From Ornithomonoglobus_A sp045532455 (lineage in GTDB: Bacteria > Bacillota > Clostridia > UBA1381), in NCBI GenBank assembly GCA_045532455.1, contig JAZSFX010000038.1, forward strand, positions 11,029 to 75,028: a stretch of DNA of 64,000 nucleotides, written 5' to 3'. This document shows positions 19,263 to 27,765 of the stretch, piece by piece. Within the stretch, counting starts at the first letter, position 1, and every line of letters starts with the position of its first letter. The position numbers and the translations under genes were made by a program. Under the pieces are notes generated by a model. That model had not been told where the DNA came from. It made no database searches and saw nothing but the letters and a program-made list of their open reading frames with translations.

Positions 19263-19290
19263 TTGCTTTTTTAAAAATTTATGGTATAAT
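19263..19290 (+). promoter_or_regulatory. tRNA-Pro promoter
   Basis: TTGCTT at 19263-19268 and an extended -10 TGGTATAAT (TATAAT at 19285-19290) are 16 bases apart. A perfect 10-bp hairpin (19296-19305 with 19309-19318) lies in the short leader just before the tRNA. Confidence 0.75.
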
Positions 19291-19325
19291 ATTACGAGTG
19301 TATAAGTTTTATACACTCATAATAT

Positions 19326-19398
19326 CGGGGTGTAGCGCAGGTGGTAGCGTATTTGACTGGGGGTCAAAGGGCCGCAGGTTCAAGTCCTGTCACTCCGA
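19326..19398 (+). tRNA. tRNA-Pro (anticodon GGG)
   Basis: The 73-nt cloverleaf folds fully. The acceptor is CGGGGTG with CACTCCG, and the D-stem is GCGC/GCGT. The anticodon stem TTTGA/TCAAA encloses the loop CTGGGGG with anticodon GGG. The T-stem is GCAGG/CCTGT with loop TTCAAGT, and the discriminator is A. The 3' CCA is not encoded, so it must be added after transcription. A strong terminator follows. Confidence 0.95.
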
Positions 19399-19400
19399 TA

Positions 19401-19437
19401 AAAAAAAGTCTAAAACTACAAGTTTTAGACTTTTTTT
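19401..19437. terminator. Bidirectional terminator after tRNA-Pro
   Basis: A 17-bp perfect stem (19401-19417 with 19421-19437) with an ACA loop and A7/T7 ends. It serves the tRNA and the convergent gene. Confidence 0.9.
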
Positions 19438-19450
19438 ATTTATCTGCTTA

Positions 19451-20818
19451 TTATAGGTCGGGTCTGTCTGTTCCATTAGGAAGTATAAGCTTTAAGCTTC
19501 CGCCCTGCTTAACCTCCCAATAATATGAATTTAAGAAGTTGCCAAGATACTGCCAACGTCTTCTTACATCATAATCAGTTTGCGCTGCTGCAATTTTTGC
19601 AATAGAGTCTACTGCATTTGGGATTTTTTCGATTTCTCTGTGTAATGACGCCATTTCGTAATAGCTTTCGGCATTTTGCACACCGCCAAGACGTGGAGCC
19701 ATCATATCATCAATAAAATTCTTTGTGCTGTTTTCGGGGTTATCTGCAAAGTATTCCATAGCAAGATAGTTAAACTCCGCATTTGTATGGAATGGCGAGG
19801 TTTCACCAAACATTGACACTGCATCAAGTCCTGCTCTGTGGCTTAGCATACATTGATTTCTTATTTTTTCAACTGACAATGTATTTCTGCCGCCCCACCA
19901 CTGTGTACCTGCGTGTGAACGCATAATGTGATGGAATTTCTGCATTGGTTTCATAACAGGGTCGGCATTCTTCCAGAAACCGTCTCTGTATGCAACGTCA
20001 AATCTCCACTGCCAGAATGTGCTCTCGGGCATATCAAAGAGTTTCTTTAAATCAGCCGATGGATTTTCGTCGCCAAATATTTTACACACATCTTCGAGAT
20101 AGTGATGATACGGCACGCAGATTATGAGCGCGTCTTTTACTCTCTTTAAAATAGTCTCTGACGCATCAGGATAAATTGCAGCCATATCCTCAACTGAAAT
20201 GTATTGCTCATCAGCCTTTCCGCTTCTTCTGCTCTTACACTTTGCACACTGACAAATTCCCGTATCGCTTGATTCCATCTGTATTCCGCCAAGCTCAGGA
20301 ATTTCTTTAAACAACCAGTCTAAAGACTCAAGTATAAATTCCTTTAGTAACGGATTTGACGCACAACCCTGAGCCTCAACATTACTTCCGCCGCTACCCG
20401 GACAATGCTTTATAACAGGGCTTCCGTCTGCATTTATTCCAATACATTCAGGATTTTTTTCGAAAAATTTATTAAGTGAATATTTATGGTCGCCCTCGTA
20501 GTAGATACCGCCATACGCAAAAAGTCCGGCTATTATGTACACAAGAACTCCCTTTTCTCTTGCATATGCACATACCTTTCTTGCACTTTCAACACCGCCA
20601 TGTCTATCACGAAGCAATCCGGCTATACCTATACCGTCTATTCTGTGCTCTGCGCACCAATCTATTGCACGCATATAATCATATTCGAACATTTCGGGAT
20701 TTTTAAGATACGGGTTTCCAACTCCGCAGGTTTGAGAGCCTGATATATTCATACACCAGTTCGTACTATGGTCCCATGTCCAGAAAAATCTATGCGGTAT
20801 TCCCTGTTTTTTCTGCAT
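19451..20818 (-). CDS. TIM-barrel glycoside-hydrolase-like protein, function unknown
   Basis: This 455-residue soluble protein has no signal peptide. It opens with FFWTWDHSTNWC and contains DGIGIAGLLRDRHGG, a GIQMESSDTGICQCAKCK segment with a CxCxxC cluster, and several Trp-rich stretches (FWQWRFDVAYRDGFW, GTQWWGGRN). The E-x-x-D-x-G-x-C-x-C pattern recalls the catalytic region of GH67/GH20-like barrels and DUF4838-type hydrolases, so a cytosolic sugar-processing role is an inference. I chose ATG 20818 because AGGAGA lies 9 bases upstream; the GTG at 20827 would touch it. It is monocistronic. Confidence 0.5.
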   Translation of the reverse strand: MQKKQGIPHRFFWTWDHSTNWCMNISGSQTCGVGNPYLKNPEMFEYDYMRAIDWCAEHRIDGIGIAGLLRDRHGGVESARKVCAYAREKGVLVYIIAGLFAYGGIYYEGDHKYSLNKFFEKNPECIGINADGSPVIKHCPGSGGSNVEAQGCASNPLLKEFILESLDWLFKEIPELGGIQMESSDTGICQCAKCKSRRSGKADEQYISVEDMAAIYPDASETILKRVKDALIICVPYHHYLEDVCKIFGDENPSADLKKLFDMPESTFWQWRFDVAYRDGFWKNADPVMKPMQKFHHIMRSHAGTQWWGGRNTLSVEKIRNQCMLSHRAGLDAVSMFGETSPFHTNAEFNYLAMEYFADNPENSTKNFIDDMMAPRLGGVQNAESYYEMASLHREIEKIPNAVDSIAKIAAAQTDYDVRRRWQYLGNFLNSYYWEVKQGGSLKLILPNGTDRPDL

Positions 20819-20929
20819 ATTTATCACTCTCCTGTGCCCTTATTGACAATATTTGTCTATTACTTGCATAATATCATAAGAGCATTGCAAAATCAATAGA
20901 AAAAAATCACGTAATTAGCAACTTTACTT

Positions 20930-21112
20930 TTATTTTTTTACCAACATTTTAGATGTGTATTCATCTTTTGAGCTATTACACTTTCCCGAGCACTGTTTAG
21001 AATGTGGACAACCAACACAATGCTCACCCCGTTTTTTTGCTCTGTAAATATACAAACACGCGCCAAGTGCAATAATTAAAATAATTACTACTAAAATTAT
21101 ATCTGTCATCAT
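20930..21112 (-). CDS. FeoB-associated Cys-rich membrane protein
   Basis: This 60-residue protein has one N-terminal membrane helix (about residues 4-24), a basic stop-transfer (RAKKRGEH) and a short Cys-rich tail (CVGCPHSKQC and GKC). That is the layout of the FeoB-associated family (Pfam FeoB_associated), which may act like FeoC. Its ATG overlaps the feoB stop codon (ATGA), so it is co-translated with feoB. The tail could bind iron or a cluster. Confidence 0.9.
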   Translation of the reverse strand: MMTDIILVVIILIIALGACLYIYRAKKRGEHCVGCPHSKQCSGKCNSSKDEYTSKMLVKK

Positions 21113-23103
21113 TTTACTCCAATGCCCATTTTCTTTTTATTTGCAGAATTTATTGTATATTCTTCTACAAGCTTTTTGTTTGTATTATGTATAAGCCCAA
21201 GCACAACCATAACCATAACGGCAACTGCCACACCGCCCGCGATAGCCGCACCAACATTAAGAGCAGCAGGAGCGGTAATTAGTGTACCAATTGTATATAC
21301 AAGATACGCTACTGTATATCCAACACCAAGTTGAAGACCTATTCCCCCAAAGAGCCATTTTGCGCTCTTCATTTCAGCGTTCATAGCACCAATGGCGGCA
21401 AAGCACGGAGGACTGTAAAGGTTAAACATCAGGTATGCAAGAGCTGCAATGGCTGTAAGTTGTGGTTCTGCACCTGCTAATTCCCTCACAACATCAGTAA
21501 GAACATAACATACAGCTATTGTCGCAACAACATTTTCTTTTGCAATAAATCCTGTAACTGCCGCCGCGGCAAGCTGCCAGCTCAAAACACCAACAATAGG
21601 CACTAACAAATATGCAAACGGTTGTGCAACCCATGCAAGAATTGACGAATCTGCAGTTTGTGCAATCTGGAAACTCCAATCAAATGTCTGCATAATATGC
21701 ACTGCAGTATTACAAAGAAGAATAATTGTTCCTGCTTTTACAATATATGCCCAACCGCGATCACACATAGACTTGAACGCGCCCCAGAAAGACGGAACCT
21801 TGTATTCGGGCATTTCGATAATAAAGAATGATTTTCTTGCCTTGTAGCCTACAATTTTATTTATAAGCAATGCACCAAGGAATATCAGAACAATACCCGA
21901 AAGGTACATAACCGTGCTTACCCAACCCGCGTCGTCGAAGAATGCACCTGCAAAAAGTGCAATTACGGGGATTTTAGCACCGCATGGCATAAACGGTGAA
22001 AGCATTGCAGTTGCTCTGCGCTCTCTCTCATTTCTGATGGTACGGCTTGCCATAATACCAGGAACTGCACAACCGATTGTGATAACAAACGGAATAACAG
22101 ATTTGCCCGAAAGACCTACCTTTTTGAAGATAGGGTCAAGAACAACTGCAACACGGGACATATATCCGCAATCTTCCAAAAGTGCAATAAGGAAATACAT
22201 TACCATAACAAGCGGTAAAAAGCCTACAACCGCAACAACACCGCCGATAATACCGTCAACCATAAGTGCCGACAAAAGCGGATTTGCATTTTCTAAAAGA
22301 GAGCCTACCCAAGCCTGAAATATCTCAAGCCATGCTACAAGATAGTCGGCTATTGGTGTTCCAACCCAAACCTGAGAAATCTGGAATACCAGAAACATAA
22401 CTACTGCAAATATCGGAATACCGAGCCATTTGTTTGTAATAACCGCGTCAATTTTATCACCAAAGTTTTTATCACTTGTTAGGATTTTACGTTTTTCTAC
22501 ACTCTTAACAATCCCATTCACAAACTCAAAACGTGCTCTGTCGGCTTTTTCAACTTCCTGTTTGCTTGTTATATCAACACTGCCTTGTGTATACGGTGCT
22601 TTTTGTTCTTTGCCCACTTGCGAAATTGCCGCATTCACAACATCTTTCATGCCCTCAGCCGCAACAGAAACAGTTTCGATTACAGGGCATAAAAGCTTGT
22701 CAGATAATGCCTTTGCGTTAATTGTTGTCTGCTTTTTTTCGTTTATATCACTCTTATTTAGCGCAACCACAACGGGAATGCCAAGCTCTAAAAGCTGAGT
22801 TGTAAAAAACAAGCTTCGGCTGAGATTTGTTGCATCTACAATATTTATAATAACATCGGGATTTTCTTTTTTAACGTATGTACTTGTTATGCTTTCCTCC
22901 GAGGTGAAAGGCGACATTGAATATGCACCAGGTAAGTCAACTGCAACAAAGTCCTTTCCCTCAGTATATATTTTCTTTATGGGGTGTTCCTTTTTATCTA
23001 CTGTAACACCCGCCCAGTTTCCAACCTTTTCGTTTTGGCCTGTTAGTGCATTGTACATTGTGGTTTTACCCGAATTCGGATTTCCTGCCAGAGCAATTCT
23101 CAT
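21109..23103 (-). CDS. feoB: Ferrous iron transporter FeoB
   Basis: FeoB is the GTPase-coupled Fe(II) permease. The 664 residues begin with the G-domain: GNPNSGKTT (G1), DLPGAYSM (G3) and LNKSD (G4). A spacer helical domain follows, then a membrane domain of about ten helices with the two gate motifs and paired cysteines (ITIGCAVPG, FMPCGAKIP, YSPPCFAAIG). I start at ATG 23103 because AAGGAGGAACAATA stands directly upstream. The open frame extends nine codons further without a better site. It forms an operon with feoA upstream and the Cys-rich protein downstream. A DtxR-like box lies in the feoA-feoB gap. Confidence 0.95.
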   Translation of the reverse strand: MRIALAGNPNSGKTTMYNALTGQNEKVGNWAGVTVDKKEHPIKKIYTEGKDFVAVDLPGAYSMSPFTSEESITSTYVKKENPDVIINIVDATNLSRSLFFTTQLLELGIPVVVALNKSDINEKKQTTINAKALSDKLLCPVIETVSVAAEGMKDVVNAAISQVGKEQKAPYTQGSVDITSKQEVEKADRARFEFVNGIVKSVEKRKILTSDKNFGDKIDAVITNKWLGIPIFAVVMFLVFQISQVWVGTPIADYLVAWLEIFQAWVGSLLENANPLLSALMVDGIIGGVVAVVGFLPLVMVMYFLIALLEDCGYMSRVAVVLDPIFKKVGLSGKSVIPFVITIGCAVPGIMASRTIRNERERRATAMLSPFMPCGAKIPVIALFAGAFFDDAGWVSTVMYLSGIVLIFLGALLINKIVGYKARKSFFIIEMPEYKVPSFWGAFKSMCDRGWAYIVKAGTIILLCNTAVHIMQTFDWSFQIAQTADSSILAWVAQPFAYLLVPIVGVLSWQLAAAAVTGFIAKENVVATIAVCYVLTDVVRELAGAEPQLTAIAALAYLMFNLYSPPCFAAIGAMNAEMKSAKWLFGGIGLQLGVGYTVAYLVYTIGTLITAPAALNVGAAIAGGVAVAVMVMVVLGLIHNTNKKLVEEYTINSANKKKMGIGVK

Positions 23104-23148
23104 TATTGTTCCTCCTTGTATGTTAAACACTTTTTATTATATATCTTA

Positions 23149-23164
23149 GTTAGTTATGGCTAAC
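23149..23164. promoter_or_regulatory. DtxR-family-like operator in the feoA-feoB gap
   Basis: The inverted repeat GTTAG-N6-CTAAC extends to AGTTAG/CTAACT. It sits between feoA and feoB and resembles the DtxR/IdeR box. By eye, 14 of 19 positions match the TTAGGTTAGGCTAACCTAA consensus. Confidence 0.55.
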
Positions 23165-23208
23165 TCAATTTCAAAAAAACAACCGATTTTGCAATATGAA
23201 ATCAAAAA

Positions 23209-23421
23209 CTATATAGAAATAGCCTCTGCAAGCTGATTATCTATATTGTATCTTGCATCCTTGATGGATACCACACATCCGTTTTTGAGTTGCGATACAA
23301 CAGTGATTGCCTCTCCGCTGTAACACCCAAGCGAAAACAAAAATGAGTTTAATTCCTCATCGTCAGTATCTATGCCCGATATGATATATTCTTTTCCTTC
23401 TTGTGCCTGCTTTAAATTCAT
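23209..23421 (-). CDS. feoA: FeoA-type ferrous iron transport protein
   Basis: FeoA is a small cytosolic SH3-like protein that supports FeoB. The 70 residues from ATG 23421 (MNLKQAQEGKEYIISGI) match the usual ~75-residue length. A TTG at 23454 would add eleven residues, but they do not resemble FeoA starts. The core LFSLGCYSGEAITVVSQLKNGCVVSIKDARYNID fits the family pattern L-x-x-x-G-x-x-x-G-x-x-I-x-V. It is the first gene of the feo operon and is preceded by two operator-like repeats. Confidence 0.85.
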   Translation of the reverse strand: MNLKQAQEGKEYIISGIDTDDEELNSFLFSLGCYSGEAITVVSQLKNGCVVSIKDARYNIDNQLAEAISI

Positions 23422-23452
23422 ATCCGCCACCAGCTCCGTCAAAATATTCCTC

Positions 23453-23504
23453 AATTAGCATTAGCTAACCCTTTTTCGTTTAAAAAAGTTACCCTAAGCT
23501 AACT
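23453..23504. promoter_or_regulatory. Two DtxR-like operators upstream of feoA
   Basis: AATTAG-N6-CTAACC (23453-23470) and AGTTAC-N6-CTAACT (23487-23504) are 18-bp imperfect palindromes with the same 6-6-6 geometry as the box in the feoA-feoB gap. Their position near the expected promoter suggests iron- or manganese-dependent repression by a DtxR/MntR-type protein. Confidence 0.6.
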
Positions 23505-23578
23505 TTCACGGTTATTATACCATCTCTGTCATATTTTGTCAATAGTTTTTTTATAAATTATTTTATGTTTTATATCTA

Positions 23579-23607
23579 TTGATTTTTAACACATTTTATG
23601 CTACAAT
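23579..23607 (+). promoter_or_regulatory. tadA promoter
   Basis: TTGATT at 23579-23584 and TACAAT at 23602-23607 (preceded by TGC, an extended -10) are 17 bases apart. Confidence 0.65.
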
Positions 23608-23632
23608 TTTATATAAGGGAGAGGATTTTATT

Positions 23633-24103
23633 ATGCAGAATATGTTTATGAAAGAGGCTATAAAGCAGGCTAAAAAAGCAAAAGACATCGGCGAAACACC
23701 CGTAGGTGCAGTTATTGTACACAAGGGCAAAATAATTGCCCGTGCGTATAACAGACGCGAAACCAAAAAGAATGCACTTATGCACGCCGAAATCTTAGCA
23801 ATAAACAAGGCATGCAAAAAGCTCGGCGGCTGGCGTTTGCCAGATAGCGAGCTTTACGTAACGCTTGAACCGTGTCCCATGTGCAGCGGTGCTATAATAA
23901 ATGCACGTGTAGATAAAGTCTTTTTTGGTGCATACGATAAAAAATCAGGTTGCGCCGAGTCTGTGATAAATCTTTTCGAAAAAGGCTTGTTTAACCATAA
24001 TGTTGAGGTTGTGGGCGGTGTTATGCAAAATGAGTGTGCCACACTTCTTTCCTCTTTTTTTAAAGAACTCCGCGCTCAGAAAAAGAATGTAAAAAACAGC
24101 TGA
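23633..24103 (+). CDS. tadA: tRNA-specific adenosine deaminase
   Basis: TadA converts A34 to inosine in the anticodon of tRNA-Arg(ACG), allowing it to read CGU, CGC and CGA. The 156 residues contain the zinc deaminase motifs: HAE (in LMHAEILAI, with the catalytic Glu) and PCPMCSGAI (two zinc Cys). The start is ATG 23633, with GGGAGAGGA upstream. An in-frame ATG at 23579 lies inside the promoter and is not used. It is convergent with the DUF6514 gene, two bases apart. Confidence 0.93.
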   Translation: MQNMFMKEAIKQAKKAKDIGETPVGAVIVHKGKIIARAYNRRETKKNALMHAEILAINKACKKLGGWRLPDSELYVTLEPCPMCSGAIINARVDKVFFGAYDKKSGCAESVINLFEKGLFNHNVEVVGGVMQNECATLLSSFFKELRAQKKNVKNS

Positions 24104-24105
24104 AA

Positions 24106-24408
24106 TTATCTTTTAGCAAAATAATCTACTATATAATCTTCAACCACGTCCATAAGCGACATTGGTGTAACTGTGTTCCTTATTAAAATATCTGCAAATT
24201 TTTCTACGTCATTTCTGCGGTAAAAGATATTACCGATTTCCTTTGACTCGCTAATCTTTCCTCCGCCCTCATTGCACTTTGTTTTTACTATTTTTATTCC
24301 ATAGCTTTCGAGGTCGCTGTATTCTTCCGATATATCCTCCGATACTATGTAATACTCCATTTCCATATCCAAAAGCTCGGCTCTACCGTACAATGATACT
24401 CTTTTCAT
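24106..24408 (-). CDS. DUF6514-family protein
   Basis: This 100-residue acidic cytosolic protein has an internal YGIKIVKTKCNEGG segment and a C-terminal VTPMSLMDVVEDYI. The pattern matches DUF6514, a small family found mostly in Clostridia with no known function. AGGAGAGTTTTATCA precedes the ATG. Its promoter is visible upstream. Confidence 0.7.
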   Translation of the reverse strand: MKRVSLYGRAELLDMEMEYYIVSEDISEEYSDLESYGIKIVKTKCNEGGGKISESKEIGNIFYRRNDVEKFADILIRNTVTPMSLMDVVEDYIVDYFAKR

Positions 24409-24459
24409 TGATAAAACTCTCCTTGTGTTACAGTTTTGTTACAATTTGTTTACAGGAAT

Positions 24460-24488
24460 ATTATAGAGCACTTTTATGTATTTGTCCA
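24460..24488 (-). promoter_or_regulatory. Promoter of the DUF6514 gene
   Basis: On the minus strand TGGACA (24488-24483) and TATAAT (24465-24460) are 17 bases apart. The rest of 24409-24690 is AT-rich and holds an imperfect hairpin at about 24466-24523 but no gene. Confidence 0.55.
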
Positions 24489-24688
24489 CACAAATCTTTC
24501 ATCATATTTTGTCATAAAGTGCCCTCTTGTGCTGATTAGCCCTTATTTTTGACATTTTATTTCTTTATGCGACAAAATAATTTCGAAACTAATGTCGCTA
24601 TACAAAACACTGTGTCGTGTAAATTTTTCCCATACCCAATATTATATTAACGTTTTTTGGAAAATATTAAAGTTTTTTTAAAAAATAC

Positions 24689-24717
24689 TTGATATTTTCT
24701 CAAAAGTATATTATAAT
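24689..24717 (+). promoter_or_regulatory. SRP RNA promoter
   Basis: TTGATA at 24689-24694 and TATAAT at 24712-24717 are 17 bases apart, about 25-30 bases before the RNA. Confidence 0.7.
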
Positions 24718-24744
24718 GTATATGTATTTTTTGAATATGCTTTG

Positions 24745-24855
24745 GCGATGATGACCGAGCCTGTGCGATTGGAACCTGTGAACCGTGTCAGATGGGGAAC
24801 CAAGCAGCACTAAGCGGTGCTTTCGATGTGTTACAGTAAACTCGGTCGGAGCCTG
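24745..24855 (+). ncRNA. ffs: Signal recognition particle RNA, small bacterial type
   Basis: The apical domain has the universal SRP signature GTCAGA...GGGGAACC...AAGCAGC (24787-24808). The closing helix pairs GACCGAG (24753-24759) with CTCGGTC (24841-24847), and CTGTGAAC pairs with GTGTTACAG. The promoter is close to the 5' end, so there is no room for an Alu domain and this is the short 4.5S-like form. Its place upstream of dnaX is the common Bacillota order. The exact ends are estimated. Confidence 0.9.
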
Positions 24856-24869
24856 TTTTACATAAATCC

Positions 24870-24895
24870 TTGCACCTCAGTGGGTGCGTTTTTAC
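24870..24895 (+). terminator. Terminator-like hairpin between SRP RNA and dnaX
   Basis: GCACC (24872-24876) pairs with GGTGC (24883-24887), followed by GTTTTT. It is short, so read-through into dnaX is likely. Confidence 0.55.
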
Positions 24896-24912
24896 TATAT
24901 AGGAGGTTAGAG

Positions 24913-26760
24913 GTGGCACATCAGGCTATTTACCGAAAATGGCGACCGATGATTTTTGAGGATATCATAGGTCAGGGCCATATCACAAACACGTTAAAAA
25001 AGCAGATAACCACGGGACGTATTTCGCATGCGTACCTTTTTTGCGGTACACGCGGTACAGGTAAAACCACTTGTGCTAAGGTCCTATCACGTGCAGTTAA
25101 CTGCCTTAACAACCACGACGGAAGTCCGTGTAATGAGTGTATGGTATGTAAAGGCATAATAGATGGCTCAATTCTTGACGTAACCGAAATTGACGCAGCC
25201 TCAAACAACGGTGTGGATAATATCCGCGAAATCCGCGATGATGTAAAGTACGCGGCGTCAACTGCAAAATATACCGTATATATAATAGACGAGGTGCATA
25301 TGCTATCGGGCGGTGCATTTAACGCGCTGTTAAAAACTTTGGAAGAACCGCCTGAGCACGTTATATTTATACTTGCAACAACAGAGCCTCACAAAGTTCC
25401 GCAGACAATACTATCAAGATGTCAGCGCTTTGACTTTAAGAGGATTTCTCCGTCGGATATAACTGTACGTATGAAGCAGATTGCATATGGCGACGGACTC
25501 GAAATTTCCGATGACGCTTTCACACTTCTATCACGTCTTGCTGATGGCTCTATGCGTGATGGCCTGAGTCTTTTAGAAAGAGTGGTTTCGTCTTGCGGAA
25601 GTACCATAACTGCAAACAGTATAATTAAGACTCTTGGTATTTCGGACCTTGATACCTCTTACAGACTTTTAGATGCAATTATAAACTCTAATGTAGAAGA
25701 AATTCTTCAGGTTGTAGATGGTGTTTTATCAGACGGAAAGGATTTGAGGAATTTTATTGATTCTTTTATAAAATATATCCGCGACCTTATGGTTATTAAG
25801 GTTAGTCCGTCATCGGAGAGCACTTTAGACTACAGTCAGGAGGAGCTTGTAACACTTCGTTCGCAATCAAACAAGCTTACGTTTGAGAAGATTTCACATT
25901 CCGCAAAGGTTTTGTCCGACGCTCAATCAGAGGCAAAATGGCTAAAATCTCCACGAATTGTGTACGAAATGGCACTTATAAAGCTTGCACGCCCCGATAT
26001 TGACCGTTCACCCGAGGCAATATTAGACCGATTAAGCTCAATGGAAAATAACATAGCACCCCCTGCACCGCTATCTTTTGATGCCTCTGCACTCGAAAAG
26101 AGAATTTCCGAGCTTGAGGAAAAAGTAAAAAACGGTGTAAAAGTTGAGAAAACCCAAAAAAAAGAGCCGACTCCCGTGCCGCCAAAAAAAGAGGTTTCTA
26201 AAAGGTTGTACGAGCCAATTCCAAAAGACGAGCTGCATAGCCAAAATCCGTTGGTTAAAATTGTTAAAAATTGGGGTACAACAGTAAAATCAATAATAAG
26301 CACATACGGTTATCTTACAGGTCCGCTTATGGGCCGTGATATAACAATTGACCGCGAGGGTATAATACTTCTGTATAACCGCGACGAAACAGTGCAAAAA
26401 AATTTAGCACAAAGATATATCGAAAATATCCAGAGCGGTTTTGAAAAAGCAACAGGGACAACGTATCGCATAAAGGTTGTGTGGCGTAGCGACCTTGATG
26501 ATGATTGCATAATTGACGTGTGGGCATTGCAACCACCATCAACCACCGATACAACTCCCGCAGAGGAAGTTGCTGCAGTAGAGAGTGTTGACCCCTTAGG
26601 TGCACTTGTGAATGACTTTCCCGAGATTGTCGACCCCACAGACGACAGAGAGTTTTTAAACTACACCTCGGATAAAACTGACTTTTCTCAGTCGGAGTTT
26701 GACGAAGACAAAGAAGAATTTTTAACTGATGACGAAATGTCAGCAGATGATGAAGATTAA
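24913..26760 (+). CDS. dnaX: DNA polymerase III subunit gamma/tau
   Basis: DnaX is the clamp-loader ATPase that organises the replisome. The 615 residues from GTG 24913 (MAHQAIYRKWRP) are preceded by AGGAGG. The open frame runs further upstream, but only through the SRP RNA. Domains: AAA+ with Walker A GTRGTGKTT near 45, a zinc module (CLNNHDGSPCNECMVC), Walker B IIDEVHML, the SRC arginine-finger motif (LSRCQRF), domain III to about 380, then a charged tau tail ending in a very acidic segment. No internal frameshift for a short gamma form was identified. It heads dnaX-ybaB-recR. Confidence 0.95.
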   Translation: MAHQAIYRKWRPMIFEDIIGQGHITNTLKKQITTGRISHAYLFCGTRGTGKTTCAKVLSRAVNCLNNHDGSPCNECMVCKGIIDGSILDVTEIDAASNNGVDNIREIRDDVKYAASTAKYTVYIIDEVHMLSGGAFNALLKTLEEPPEHVIFILATTEPHKVPQTILSRCQRFDFKRISPSDITVRMKQIAYGDGLEISDDAFTLLSRLADGSMRDGLSLLERVVSSCGSTITANSIIKTLGISDLDTSYRLLDAIINSNVEEILQVVDGVLSDGKDLRNFIDSFIKYIRDLMVIKVSPSSESTLDYSQEELVTLRSQSNKLTFEKISHSAKVLSDAQSEAKWLKSPRIVYEMALIKLARPDIDRSPEAILDRLSSMENNIAPPAPLSFDASALEKRISELEEKVKNGVKVEKTQKKEPTPVPPKKEVSKRLYEPIPKDELHSQNPLVKIVKNWGTTVKSIISTYGYLTGPLMGRDITIDREGIILLYNRDETVQKNLAQRYIENIQSGFEKATGTTYRIKVVWRSDLDDDCIIDVWALQPPSTTDTTPAEEVAAVESVDPLGALVNDFPEIVDPTDDREFLNYTSDKTDFSQSEFDEDKEEFLTDDEMSADDED

Positions 26761-26793
26761 GAATAATATAAAATTTGAAAGGAAGATATAAAA

Positions 26794-27147
26794 ATGGGAA
26801 AATATAAAGGATTTTCAGGAGCAGGTATGAACTCCAACAAAAATGTGAGCAACGTAGTAAAGCAAGCACAAAAAATGCAAGAGGAAATGGAGAAAATCCA
26901 AGCAGAAATCGAAGAAAAAACTGTTGAGGCAACTTCTGGCGGCGGCGTTGTAAAGGCTGTTGTAAGCGGTAAAAAGGAGCTTGTTTCGCTAAGTATTTCA
27001 CCCGAGGCAGTTGACCCCGATGACGTAGAAACACTCGAGGACCTTGTTATTGCAGCAGTAAACGACGCACTTAAACAGGCAGAGGATATGATGGCTGAGG
27101 GTATGAGCGCTATCACAGGCGGTCTTAATATCCCGGGCTTATTCTAA
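26794..27147 (+). CDS. ybaB: YbaB/EbfC-family nucleoid-associated protein
   Basis: This 117-residue small DNA-binding protein forms tweezer-like dimers. The N-terminal Lys/Gln-rich coiled region (VVKQAQKMQEEMEKIQAEI) is followed by the conserved EATSGGGVVKAVVSGKKELVSLSI strand pair and a C-terminal helix DALKQAEDMMAEGMSAITGG. Its position between dnaX and recR is typical across Bacteria. Ribosome-binding site GAAAGGAAG. Confidence 0.93.
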   Translation: MGKYKGFSGAGMNSNKNVSNVVKQAQKMQEEMEKIQAEIEEKTVEATSGGGVVKAVVSGKKELVSLSISPEAVDPDDVETLEDLVIAAVNDALKQAEDMMAEGMSAITGGLNIPGLF

Positions 27148-27150
27148 GAT

Positions 27151-27747
27151 ATGCACGCACCGGCAATAGAAAGCCTTATCGAAAAATTCGAGCAATTACC
27201 CGGTATAGGCAGAAAAAGCGCAGAAAGAATAGCTTTTCACATATTAGAGAATATGTCCTTTGAGCAGGTTAAAAAAATGAGCGAGGATATTCTTGGTGCA
27301 AAGGATAAAATAACATTTTGTTCGTGTTGTCAGAATCTTACCGATAAGAGTCCTTGTAATATCTGTTCATCTCAAAAGCGCGACCGCTCTATAATCTGCG
27401 TGGTAGAAAGTCCCGAAGATGTGAGTGCAATAGAAGCAACGGGCGAATATTGCGGACTTTTTCACGTTCTTCACGGCGCACTGTCGCCCATAGACGGTAT
27501 AACTCCTGATGATTTAAAAATAAACGAGCTTTTGTTGCGTCTTACAGACGGTCAGGTAAAAGAGATTATTATGGCAACAAACCCGACAGTTAACGGTACT
27601 GCCACTGCAGTTTATATAAACAAGCTTCTTGCACCGTTTGATGTAAAGGTTACACGGATTGCACACGGAATACCCATAGGCTCAGACCTTGAGTATGCAG
27701 ATAAAATTACTCTCGTAAAAGCACTCGAGGGCAGACAGGATATGTAG
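27151..27747 (+). CDS. recR: Recombination protein RecR
   Basis: RecR works with RecF and RecO to load RecA at gaps. The 198-residue length is standard. It has the helix-hairpin-helix (LPGIGRKSAERIAFHIL), the four-Cys zinc finger (CSCCQNL...CNICSS), the Toprim domain (ICVVESPEDVSAIEATGEY) and a C-terminal Walker-B-like segment. It starts 4 bases after the ybaB stop, so translation is coupled. Confidence 0.96.
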   Translation: MHAPAIESLIEKFEQLPGIGRKSAERIAFHILENMSFEQVKKMSEDILGAKDKITFCSCCQNLTDKSPCNICSSQKRDRSIICVVESPEDVSAIEATGEYCGLFHVLHGALSPIDGITPDDLKINELLLRLTDGQVKEIIMATNPTVNGTATAVYINKLLAPFDVKVTRIAHGIPIGSDLEYADKITLVKALEGRQDM

Positions 27748-27765
27748 TTTAAAGCGGAGATATTT

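Noticed and set aside
24817..24912. Longer N-terminus for DnaX from an ATG at 24817
   Set aside because: That start lies inside the SRP RNA. The GTG at 24913 has a perfect AGGAGG and gives the family-typical N-terminus.
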